A stretch of 64,000 nt of DNA from Azolla caroliniana (Eukaryota; Polypodiophyta). Below, piece by piece: positions 46,701-56,148 of the stretch. The notes below the pieces were generated by a model. The model saw nothing but the letters and a program-made list of their open reading frames with translations, did not search any database and was not told the origin of the DNA. Made by a program: the position numbers and the translations under genes. Numbering within the stretch: position 1 is the stretch's first letter; every line of letters starts with the position of its first letter. The stretch spans positions 19,778,001 through 19,842,000 of the forward strand of contig JBHGNT010000015.1 of NCBI GenBank assembly GCA_043228905.1, written 5' to 3'.

Positions 46701-49429
46701 CAAACGCGGTCATTATCAGCATACTGCCTCAACAAAGCCCTGTCTTGGATATACCGTCTTAGTTCCGCAGACATTACAGACAATTTCTGTGCATCTGTTT
46801 CACCCTTCAATTTGGAACCAAGTGCCTCTATACGATCTTCAAAAGACTTCAATGTGTTTGCAACAATCAATGTTTCATCTAGATCCAGTACTAGAGCAAG
46901 GCATCTCAGATTAAACATGGTCAAACAGGATCTATACAATCGAGGAGATAACACGAAACCCCAGAAACATGGGAAAAACTTTCTTCTACTGCTCATAGCA
47001 ACCAAGTGGATCTCTGACCCTCCAGATAATGGAATTACAGCACTCTGGAAAAAAAGGCCAATCACATAGAAATGTAAATTATTAATAGACTGAAACGCAG
47101 ATGTGATACACCTAAATTCATAGCAATACTACTGAGATATTTTCAGATGTTACATACCATCTATCCTACCAACTACTTAAAAACATCTGGAAAATGTCTA
47201 GCAGGACTTGTGCAATTTAGCTATTCCACAGTACAGGCAATTGTCTGCTTAAAAAGTTATCTACTCGTGCATAGTGATTATGGAAAATATATACATGAAA
47301 GCTATAAAACTGCATTAAAAGCCCTTAAATCGGAGATGAGTTCTCTTTCTGTTCTGAGATTCTGAGTTATGGCATTCCCAACTCTTGAAGAATATGAAAA
47401 ATGCATGAATATTGGAGAGCATCTTCTTTGGTTTGCTCAATAGAAAATATTTTGGCCAGTGTAAAGGGAGGCAATCGATATTTCTACTTTAAAAGTTCAA
47501 AGGGATTAAAGTCCAACAATAAATTAGCTTTGTTGTGATGTTTTTATATTAGTTGCAAATCCTATACTTCGAAGTATTTATGTGCCACTTGGCAACTTGA
47601 TGTGGATTGAGGGTCTTAAACAGAGACAAAAGTGCACTAGCATGTAAGATCCCCACCTGACCAGGACACAGGACTCATTACCAAGAAACACACTTGTTTT
47701 GCAACTAGATATAGCTATGACTTTTACTGGAGCTTCACAGACCAAGTCGTACATATTTGTGACAGCAGGGATTGACAACTAGACACAAAATAGCGCCTAC
47801 TTACAGGTTACTTACAGCTTCCTCACCTCATGGCAACACCATTGGTGCCCACTGATCCTACTTCAACACAGCTATTCAAACTCAACTATTAGAACTCACT
47901 CTTATTACATCATTTGGCACCCCCAAGTTGAATGTGACAGATACTAGGTATATAGTTTTGTACCAAAGGTCAGATTTAGAAGCCCGAGGATGTTAATGTA
48001 GATTTCTTTCTTCTTCTTTCTCTCCAATGCCCTAATCTTTGTTAGTCTCGTTAATCCCAGCTGCATAAATATCTGACATCATCATTTTTGTACTACGAGA
48101 TTATAGGATCATTCATTCCAATCATATCATTTGTGTACTGCCTTTGTATCATTTCAAATAGCAGATGGATATATGCTTAGGCTCCCTAGCTAGCTCTACA
48201 ACTTCAGCCTCTCTATTATTTACTTTTCACCTTTTTTTCAAAAAGACAAGACAATGATCACTAGCAACAGAAAAGATTCAATCTCCGCAACGGTATTCTC
48301 TTAGCTAACGAGAATATCCGCACTTTTTCTCAAAGAGCATAGAACCTACTTTGTTGCACATTCTAATCCAAATGCTTGGAAATACAGGAACCTTTGAAAT
48401 GTTTACTAATTTATTAATTTTTATTTTAGTTTGGACAAATAAATTGGACATAATGTCTTATTCAGTTTGGTATGCCATTTTGGCCTCCTAGGACATGTTA
48501 ATGTATCTTTGTTTCATTCTTTCACCCATGCATGCTAGAGAACCTCTACTTGTCCCGCATCTGCTGCCATTGCTTCGATACAACTTAGCTAACATTCTCT
48601 TCAATGTGGGACGTTGTGTTGTAGCATGGCAATGAGACTCATCGACTATGCAGGTTTTGCCCCAAACAAGTTCAGTCGTCTAAATAAATATCATGCTCTA
48701 CTGCAATGGTTCCAGCTTTGATCACAATCATGTTTGCTTTCCCCATATTTTCAACCCCGACCTATCCCTACACACGTTTTCTCATAGTCAACAGTGTACA
48801 ATCCCAATTCCAACATTCATCGGTGAGATTCATGAACATAAGGAGTCAGACAACTCCACACACTGCATGAAAAATGTTTCACGTTGGTCCGATAGGCAAT
48901 GCTTGGCCCATGGAGATGATAATGAAATCTGTCTCTCTATCTCTATCTCTATCTTCAATTGTCACCTTATAGGTTAAGATCATTATCATGGAACTTCAAG
49001 AAACCAAAAGCTTTTACTTTTGTTTCTGGTAACTTGAATTCACCGATATCCATAATCATGAATTGTCTCATACGCCTATTTCAGACTCTGGTAGATGTTA
49101 GTATAATTTTCTTTCTTTCTCACTCTCTGAACAACACGAGAAAAAAACCATACCTTGGATTCTGTGAGACACATGTTGTGCATTAATTCCAGTTTCTGTG
49201 TCTGTATTGCACGATTTGCAGGCTCCAGCTTGAACAACACACCCTCTTTTGCAATCATGTGAAGGACTACCAGTGGAGGGCAACGATCGCTACTGACTGA
49301 AAAGTTTGATATTCTAAGTTCTTTACCAGGTTCAAAGGGAAGATGATCCAAGCTCGGATTGATGAGTACATTGTCAAGAAATTCTTCTTTGTGATATAAA
49401 CCAATGAGGAAGCTACCATAGACTTTCAT
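40913..49429 (-). CDS. CPL1: RNA polymerase II CTD phosphatase-like protein with two dsRNA-binding domains
   Basis: Nuclear FCP/SCP-type phosphatase of the CPL1/FIERY2 group, which removes phosphate from the Pol II CTD and acts in stress signalling and small-RNA processing in Arabidopsis. My exons are 49154-49429, 46565-47044, 46269-46479, 46019-46176, 45849-45919, 43571-43676, 43402-43494, 42829-43326, 42550-42678, 42420-42473, 42140-42239, 41815-42062, 41525-41614, 41374-41439 and 40913-41035. All junctions are GT/AG and in phase, giving about 900 aa (Arabidopsis about 970). The catalytic DLDET is at residues 146-150 (D146, D148), the supporting VIDDR near 344-348, dsRBD1 about 645-725 ([17 protein letters not shown]), and dsRBD2 about 800-872 ([15 protein letters not shown]). 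Two dsRBDs favour CPL1 over CPL2. The start ATG lies in a degenerate tandem array (see 49415-50340). Confidence 0.93.
43707..43740. repeat. (GA)n microsatellite in CPL1 intron 5
   Basis: GA tract 30 bp from the exon 6 acceptor. Its copy is the CT tract at 1-23, which ties the left-edge fragment to this locus. Confidence 0.85.
44151..44620. repeat. two 232 bp tandem repeats in CPL1 intron 5
   Basis: Units start at about 44151 (CCCGGAAAGGTCAGAAACAT) and 44383 (CCCTGAAAGATCAGAAACAT) and share GCAGAGGGTGTAAGGTGT, TAGAGAGAA and GTTGTGCAAGGTT blocks. They lie in the 2.2 kb intron 45848-43677. Confidence 0.85.
44625..45330 (-). repeat. possible retroelement remnant in CPL1 intron 5
   Basis: On the minus strand a decayed reading contains [21 protein letters not shown], suggestive of a LINE-like ORF2, surrounded by stops. 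No diagnostic motif is intact, so this is a weak assignment. Confidence 0.3.
47045..49153. other. CPL1 intron 1
   Basis: 2.1 kb AT-rich intron, with donor at 49153/49152 and acceptor at 47046/47045. No inserted gene is recognisable; the short frames in it have no motifs. Confidence 0.75.
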
Positions 49430-50340
49430 TGTGGAAATGGTTCCAGGAAACTTCTCAATAGCGCTTCCAGAATCTTCTCATCCTCTCTGAAACTCTGCAA
49501 ATTTCAATTCCTGTTGGTCTTAAGGAGCAACATGCCACAGACTTTCATGGTGGAAACATTTCGCAGAAGCTTCTCAAGAAAACTTTCAGAACAAGTTCAT
49601 CTTCTTGCTGCAGAATTCAATTACTGTATGTCTTAAGAGATAACAATGCCGAAGTCTTCTACTTTTGGTGCATCTGAATTTGGACGAGAGATATATCTCA
49701 GACAGAAACTAATAGTTGCTTGTAACTCTTAAAGAGTAATAAAACACCATACATGTGCACTTTCAAAAATGTCAGACTTCTACTTTCTTGCATGTCTGAA
49801 GTAAAACGTCATTGATTTGTAGTTTCTGGTATGTCTTAAGAGAGCAAAATGACAAACAGTAGAAAACGTTTTCCGGTGGAAACACAGAAAACTTCTCAAA
49901 CAAAAGACTTCCAGAATCAACTCAACAGAGTGCGCAAGTCTGCAAAATATTATTCATTTGTATGATTCCCGACTTTCAAAGTGGAGACCCTTTCCTCATA
50001 GTTACCTTCTGAAAAGGGATCCTTTGAAAATCAGCTCAATCCTCGGAAATTATTTCTTATATGTCTTCAATAGACCAAAACGTCATATAATTTCATAGTG
50101 GAACACGTCTGAGGCGCGAGAAACTTTCAGAATCAACTCATTATCTATGACTATCTTGTATGCCTGAGAGATAGACAAACACCATAGAGTTTCACAGTAG
50201 AAACTTTCCCTCGGAAAGAAGAATGATTTTTCAAACAAGGTTCCTGAATCACCCTGAATCTACTCTCCTTCTATTCTATTCTTCCCTCGAGCCTTCAGTA
50301 CAACCTTTTTGTACGCCTTCTTAATACAGAAAAGCTATGG
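49415..50340. repeat. degenerate minisatellite (about 120 bp period) overlapping the CPL1 start codon
   Basis: About seven or eight diverged units share blocks resembling CATAGACTTTCATNGTGGAAA, CTTCTCAA, CCAGAATC and TGTATGTCTTAAGAGA. AGACTTTCAT occurs at 49420 and 49539 (119 bp apart); weaker copies follow near 49655, 49760, 49855, 49970, 50085 and 50190. The unit nearest the gene contains the CPL1 ATG (49427-49429) and its first codons. Other units carry short ATG frames on the gene strand that could act as upstream ORFs if transcribed. Confidence 0.7.
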
Positions 50341-51025
50341 AATTCTCAAAGTGACCATTTCGAGATGATCGAGCTGTGGCTTGTTCCGTATTGTTCTTCA
50401 GATCGAAACTGTGTTCTAATTTGAGAGCGAAAAAATAAAATGACAAAAGAAGGATCAAAAGGAAAACTACAGAACGATCAGGACCTTCACGGAATCCATG
50501 CGTTCTGCGGTGCTTCCCTCTGCGATTGGACAGCGACAAAGGTGCGGATCTAGGGTTTTTTTAACATCCGCTCGTCTGCGTGACTGGATGCGAGGGGAGG
50601 GGACATGGAGCAGAGAGCGGAATGGCGGGGGAGCAGGGGGGGGGGGGGGGGGATTCCAGAAGAAACGGAAGGAAGCGAAGGAGAAGGAAGGATCAATGGC
50701 GGAGCTTTGAACTGTTTTTCTGTGGTTTTGTTTCGATACACAAAGAGACAGACACACAACACAGACTGAGTACAAAGTCTGTATGTACATGTATTTGTTT
50801 GGCTTTGTTTATGTATGTATGTATGTATTTTTATGTATGTATGTATGTATTTTAATGTATGTATGTATGTATAATATATGTATTTTAATGTATGTATGTA
50901 TGTATAATGTATGTATTTTAATGTATGTATGTATGTATGTATTTTAATGTATGTATGTATGTATGTATGTATAATGTATGTATGTATGTATTTTAATGTA
51001 TGTATGTATGTATAATGTATGTATG
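50341..51025. other. CPL1 5' flank with poly(G) and (ATGT)n arrays
   Basis: A poly(G) run at about 50636-50651 and a long imperfect (ATGT)n array at about 50806-51022. A minus-strand frame at 50467-50790 is low-complexity and unlikely to be coding. This probably holds the CPL1 transcription start. Confidence 0.6.
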
Positions 51026-51480
51026 CATAGTACATATGTAATATACTCGAATGCATTGGCAAACATTATTTTTCATACGTATGTAAACGCAACCGTATGT
51101 TTATCAAAACATTCTTATAGCTTCTTCTTTTTTTTGCACTTTTTGCCTTAACTTTCTTACCTTAAAAAAAATTACCTTAGAATAAATAATGAATACAAAA
51201 GTATGGTATTGAATCACCACACTTCGAGGGTGTTTACCATACTCGAATGATTGAAACATTTCTCGACTGTGAATGCATTTTTGCGTACCATATGCTCATT
51301 CGCATTCGAGAAAATGTTTCAATCATTCGAGTATGGTAAATACCATACTTTTGTATTCATTATTTATTGTAAGGTAATTTTTTCAAGGTAAAAAGTGTAA
51401 AAAAAAACCTAAGAATGTTTTGGTAACATACGTAATCGTATGAAAAAGAATGTTTGCCAATGCATTCGAGTATATATGTA
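51026..51480. mobile_element. 450 bp palindrome of CATAG-family MITE sequence
   Basis: The left arm (TATACTCGAATGCATTGGCA from about 51042) and right arm (ending TGCCAATGCATTCGAGTATA near 51475) are reverse complements, and inner blocks also pair (GAATAAATAATGAATACAAA / TTTGTATTCATTATTTATTG). The centre is near 51270. It looks like two CATAG-family elements fused head to head, with about 200 bp arms. Confidence 0.8.
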
Positions 51481-51493
51481 CGTATGTATGCGA

Positions 51494-51983
51494 TGTGTCT
51501 ATTAGCTACCAAATCATAAATAGGGTCAGCGAGGGAATCGCGGCCACAGACGGTGCAAGTCGCTCAACTGATGGCGCATGCGATTTGCACGTCCGATTTG
51601 CATAATAAAAAACGCACGATAAAAAAAAAGTTGTCAGAGGTCGCCCAACTCTGAGTTCTCGGTCACCCAACCTACCAACCAAGTTTGATTGTGGTTGCCC
51701 AACTGACGTGTGGTCACCCAACCCATTAAGTGGTATTGCTGTTCATCTCAAGTTTTTGTTGTTTATCTCACATTTTAAAATCAGGTCGCCCAACCTATTA
51801 CTCACTTGGCCCAATCTATTTTAATTAGGTCATCCAACTTGCAACGATCAAAGTTGGGCGACCTCTAACAACTTTTTTTTCGAACTGTGCAGATCACACA
51901 CACCATTAGCTGAGCGACCTGCACCATTTGTGGCTGTGATTCCCTCATCAACCCTATTTATGAATTGGTAGCGGATAGACACA
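51494..51983. mobile_element. long-TIR element (about 105 bp TIRs), non-coding
   Basis: The left end, from TGTGTCTATTAGCTACCAAA, pairs with the right end (reverse complement TGTGTCTATCCGCTACCAAT) for about 105 bp, including a GAGGGAATC..GGCCACAGAC-like block. The interior repeats a GGTCGCCCAAC motif several times. No TSD is evident because the flanks are low-complexity. Long TIRs suggest a Mutator-like origin, unproven. Confidence 0.7.
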
Positions 51984-52022
51984 AGTGTGTGTTATGTAAT
52001 GTATCTATGTATGTATGTACAA

Positions 52023-53562
52023 CGTGTCTATTTGCACCCAAAACATAAAGAGGCATAGTGGGGGACTCGTAGCAACAGACAGTGCATGATGTTTAGCTAA
52101 GGGCACATGCGATTTGCACCGTCAGATATGGATAAAGCTAATGAAAAATGCACGCTAGTGAAAAAGCCAACACACTCTATCACCCGGCACATGACTCTTC
52201 ATTAATCCAAATGCCCTACTAATAGGAAGACACCCTACTCACATTCGGAATTTGCCATGCTCACATCTCTTTTAACACCTTGCTCCATAGAAGTCACCCT
52301 GCTCATACTAGGAAGACACCCTACTCACACCTTGCAAACACCCTGCTTCGCAAAAGATGCCCTTACTTATAATTATTAGGCTACCCGACTTGCAAGGGTA
52401 TAAAATCAAGCGCTTGACATTTTTCAAATCAGAGATTGTGCTTTTTGGAGGGATTTTTGATAGCCAGAAGTGGAGATAGAAGCATAACGAGACATGGAGA
52501 CAAATCCTAAAATATTTGGCATGGAATTATGGAAATCTAGAATACAAACGACCGAGGAAGCTATTCAATGGCTCAAGCAAGGGTTCGGATCCTTCAACCA
52601 TGATGTTATTGAGGATTGTATATAAACATTGGAAGACCTATCAAAAAGGGTGTATGGTTTGGGTCCACCGAAATCAACCTACGAAGAAGGTGTAGGATCC
52701 ATAAGTCGGAAGCAACAAATTGGTGCGAAAGAGAGGAGCGACGGTCAACAACTCACAAGAACTTATTGGCACCTCCCCAAACACTTTCAATCCCATGCCG
52801 AAAAAACTATATAGAGATGTAATTCGGGCTAGGAGACGGTTGCCAATACATTGTGAGATTGAGAAGGTTCGATGTTTGCATTGCAATGGTTTGACCTTGA
52901 CCTCATGGGATTCAAATGTTAATTGCTGCAAAAATTGTGGCTGCATGTTGCCATTATCCCCACATGAGCCATAATCTTTGCTTACGTTGAATTCAATTTT
53001 CATCCTTAGGTTTTTGTACTTGGATTGTGGACATTGTGTGTGTTAGATTTTGGACATTTTGTGATGATATATGTGCAATCTTAAGTTTTAAGTTTTGTGT
53101 AATTGGAAGATTGAGTGGAATTTTGGTGTAAGATTTTGATGTCAAATTTTTTGGTACACTTAGACTTTTTTGAAGTTTTTCATGTCTGAATTTTAGTTGT
53201 ACGCCTTGCTTGAGTTGGGTGGTTGTCTCTAAGTGGGTCAAGTATCTTATTGGAGTAGGGCGCATGTAGACAGATAGTAGGGTAACTAGTGACAAAAGCG
53301 ATCAAAGTCAAGTGTTTTTTTGGTTGGCATGCTTCACTAGGTTATTATTTTTTAATCATTATTATGTTGCTTTATCACTTTATTACTTTTATTTGGTGAC
53401 AGAGTCAGGTGCTTCGTGACAAAGGTGGTGGTTAGAATAGGGCACTTTTTAATACAGATCAGATAGTGTAGATCGCACACGCCTTAGCTAAGTGCCATGC
53501 ACCATTTGTGGCCACGATTCCCTCGCTAGCCCTCTTTATGATTTGGGTGCAAATAGAGACGA
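52023..53562. mobile_element. long-TIR element carrying a captured or encoded ORF
   Basis: The left end (CGTGTCTATTTGCACCCAAA) and right end (reverse complement CGTCTCTATTTGCACCCAAA) pair for roughly 110 bp and are related to the TIRs of the neighbour at 51494-51983. Between them lies a decayed ORF (52494-52975). A Pack-MULE-like structure is possible. A clear TSD is not visible. Confidence 0.65.
52494..52975 (+). pseudogene. unknown ORF with a zinc-ribbon-like C-terminus
   Basis: From ATG 52494 the frame reads METNPKIFGMELWKSRIQTT and runs 43 codons to a TAA (52623), then stays open in the same frame to a TAG near 52813. A shifted frame continues from about 52800 with RARRRLPIHCEIEKVRCLHC and CCKNCGC, a CxxC...CxxC arrangement like a zinc ribbon, to a stop at 52974. 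I do not recognise the family. At least one stop and one frameshift interrupt it. It could be a captured host gene fragment or a decayed transposon protein. Confidence 0.45.
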
Positions 53563-54063
53563 GCATGTATGTATGTGTGTATATATGCACAGATGTATGT
53601 ACGTATGTAGAATAGGTTTGGGTGGTCATTTCATTTTGCATTGCCATATGGATGGGTGTCCATCTCCATTCCTATTCCCAATCTATTATTGTTCTTCTTA
53701 TATTTTCACTCATCTGTCACTCTTTGATAGAAGTCGAGGTAGGGGCCCTCGTCCATCACTCTCTAACAGAAGTCGAGGAAGGGGCAACTCTCCAAAATTA
53801 GCTCTTCTTGTGGTTACAATATGATCCACCCAGACCAAACAAGTAACCGAACACAATTTCCGACATTGTTGCGTGATCTCCATAATGATGATGTAAAATA
53901 TCAACTAATGTAATACGTAGTCCCATGACAATCACTCACTTTACATGAACCACTCCCCCTAGCAATAGTGTGTTAAAATGAAAACCAACAAATTGGTAGA
54001 TTGGGTAAATATGTCTAAATCACAACGACCACAATGATAGTTGGATAACATTAGGGTTTAGGC
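53563..54063. other. intergenic, no gene seen
   Basis: Short AT-rich stretch with ATGT-type repeats near 53567-53610 and a small internal duplication (GAAGTCGAGG.AGGGGC at about 53731 and 53770). Confidence 0.5.
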
Positions 54064-54325
54064 CATAGTGTGAACCATACGTGCATTCGCATTCGTGAAT
54101 GTTTCAATCATTCGAGTAAGAAAAACATCGTCAAAGAGTGATAAATACCATACTTTTGGATTAACTATTTATTATAAGGTAACTAAGCCTAAAAGTGGAA
54201 AAAAACATTTAAAAAATGGGAAAAACAAAAAAAAAACACAATAATGTTTGAATAACATTCGCATTCGTTTTCCAACGTAGGAAAACAAATGTTATGCTAG
54301 ACGAACATGAATTTTACGTACTATG
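54064..54325 (-). mobile_element. hAT-like MITE, copy C, with 8 bp TSD
   Basis: 262 bp, CATAGTGTGAACCATACG to TTTTACGTACTATG, flanked by perfect GTTTAGGC at 54056-54063 and 54326-54333. It is in inverted orientation relative to the copy at 8698-8943 and matches it along its length. Confidence 0.88.
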
Positions 54326-54333
54326 GTTTAGGC

Positions 54334-55567
54334 TATAAATGTTTCCTGATATGAACAAATAGGGTGGCTTCACTATTCATGCATGTGAGGGCAATAAACA
54401 ACTTCTTCTTGCATTACTTGCTCTAGCAAAAACAATGTTGATTTATATTATGGAAAATATTTGAAGACTTTTCTGCAATATGATATCCACATTTCAAATT
54501 GGCTCTACATATGAACTTTAGTATGCACATAATGAGTTGTGGTGGTGCAATGGCCCTCATGGGTTCACCCCCTACCCCAATTGAACCTACACCAAAGTCA
54601 CGTATGTGGAGCTTCACATGTCAAGGGGGGGGGTGTTGTATAGAAATGTGAGTAAATAGAGACTTTGCCCTTGTTGTGTCTTGCTAGTTATAAACTTATA
54701 TGCCAATAACAAGCCATAAAGGCCATCATTGTAGGGAACCATGATGAAGCTTGTGGCTTTTGATGGGTTAGACTCTAGAGCATTGGAATGCATACTTGTT
54801 TAAAGGACATTCATTACACACTCTTTACTTTGAGAAGCTAAACCCATTCAACCATCTTTGAGCAATCTCGATCGCAACATCAACTGTGTTTAGCATCATA
54901 TTCTTCAACCATTGTTTTTTTTTTCAAACCAAATTATCCCTCCATTACTAAGAAAGGTCGTAACGGTTACATCATACAAAGTATTTTTTCCCAAGCCCGT
55001 CTTGTGTAGACGATGGTTGAGGAAACAAATCTATGTACTCCCTAGACACATTGCAAGGTATCCATATCCATAGGTAACAACGAAAGTAGCTCTATTCGGA
55101 AACAAACCCTCTCAGGCCATAGTTATGAACCATTCAATACTTCTTCAACATGTACATCTCGGATTTGAAGGCGATGAACTATGTTCTTTGGTTTTTCAAG
55201 AGAACCACTTTCCACATTCATGGCTGTAAAGTCAACAACTATGCTTCCTCTTTCCCCATCAACCATCAACTATTCTTCAACCATTGTTGCAATCTCATGC
55301 TCACTCTAAACCCTAATCTCAAGGTCGATGAGAATCGGTAAAGTTTTTGCTCTTCTCGCCTTGTATGAGAAATAGGAGTCTTGATGACGATTTCTTCCAA
55401 AACTTCGAACACAACCATGTGACCACTTAAAAAGACCAAGCATATGTATTTGCCAGAAAAGGCACCAATATGGAGAGGGTGTCCTCCCCCCACCCCATCC
55501 CCATGCCCAACACATGCATTGTTTTTTAGATATGTAGACACATATAATACATACGCAATTGATTTTC
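54334..55567. other. intergenic, no gene seen
   Basis: AT-rich; a poly(G) run at about 54626-54634 and a poly(C)-rich patch near 55487. No coding frame with recognisable motifs. Confidence 0.5.
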
Positions 55568-55877
55568 GGGAAAAGTACCAGGATACCCCTGGAAGTTCGT
55601 CTATTTACCAGAATGCCCCTGGAAGTTCCAAATTTACCAAACTACCCCTATGTCCAAAAAATTATTATAAAGTAATTAATACACTCAAATCTTTGGTAAA
55701 TAGGGCTAGTTTGGGTCCATTTCTTCCATCTTTGGTAAATAGGGCTTGTAGATTTGAGTGTATAATTACTTTATACAGTGTAATTTTTTGGACATAGGGG
55801 TGGTTTGGTAAATTTAGAACTTCCAGGGGCATTCTGGTAAATAGACGAACTTCCAGGGGTATCCTGGTACTTTTCCC
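55568..55877. mobile_element. fold-back MITE with near-perfect long TIRs
   Basis: 310 bp. The left arm starts GGGAAAAGTACCAGGATACC and the right arm is its reverse complement for over 100 bp, with a small central loop (about 55700-55735). The flanks are TTGATTTT(C) on the left and TTGATTTT(A) on the right, an 8-9 bp TSD. Arm sequences such as CCAGAATGCCCCTGGAAGTT resemble intronic fold-backs elsewhere in the window (near 40780 and 10920). Confidence 0.85.
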
Positions 55878-56148
55878 TTGATTTTATAATTTTGGTTGAT
55901 TGATCCTCTCGCCTCTCATTCAGACCAAGCAAGTTTATGTAATTCTCAACCAAATCCATGGTGTACAATCCACCCACTTCTGATGAACTTCTGATGAACT
56001 AAACAGAAAGAGGGATTTGACTTGCCCCATCCAATGCCCATTCATTTTGAGAACACCTAACTTATAGCTCCGTTTTCCTTCATGTATAAGAAAACGGAGT
56101 CATAATCTGCATGGGGTTGTTCTGTATAGAAGGCCTATTTATTGGGAA

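Noticed and set aside
50467-50790. Protein-coding frame upstream of CPL1
   Set aside because: Low-complexity Pro/Arg-rich translation across a poly(G) tract, without splice continuity to CPL1.
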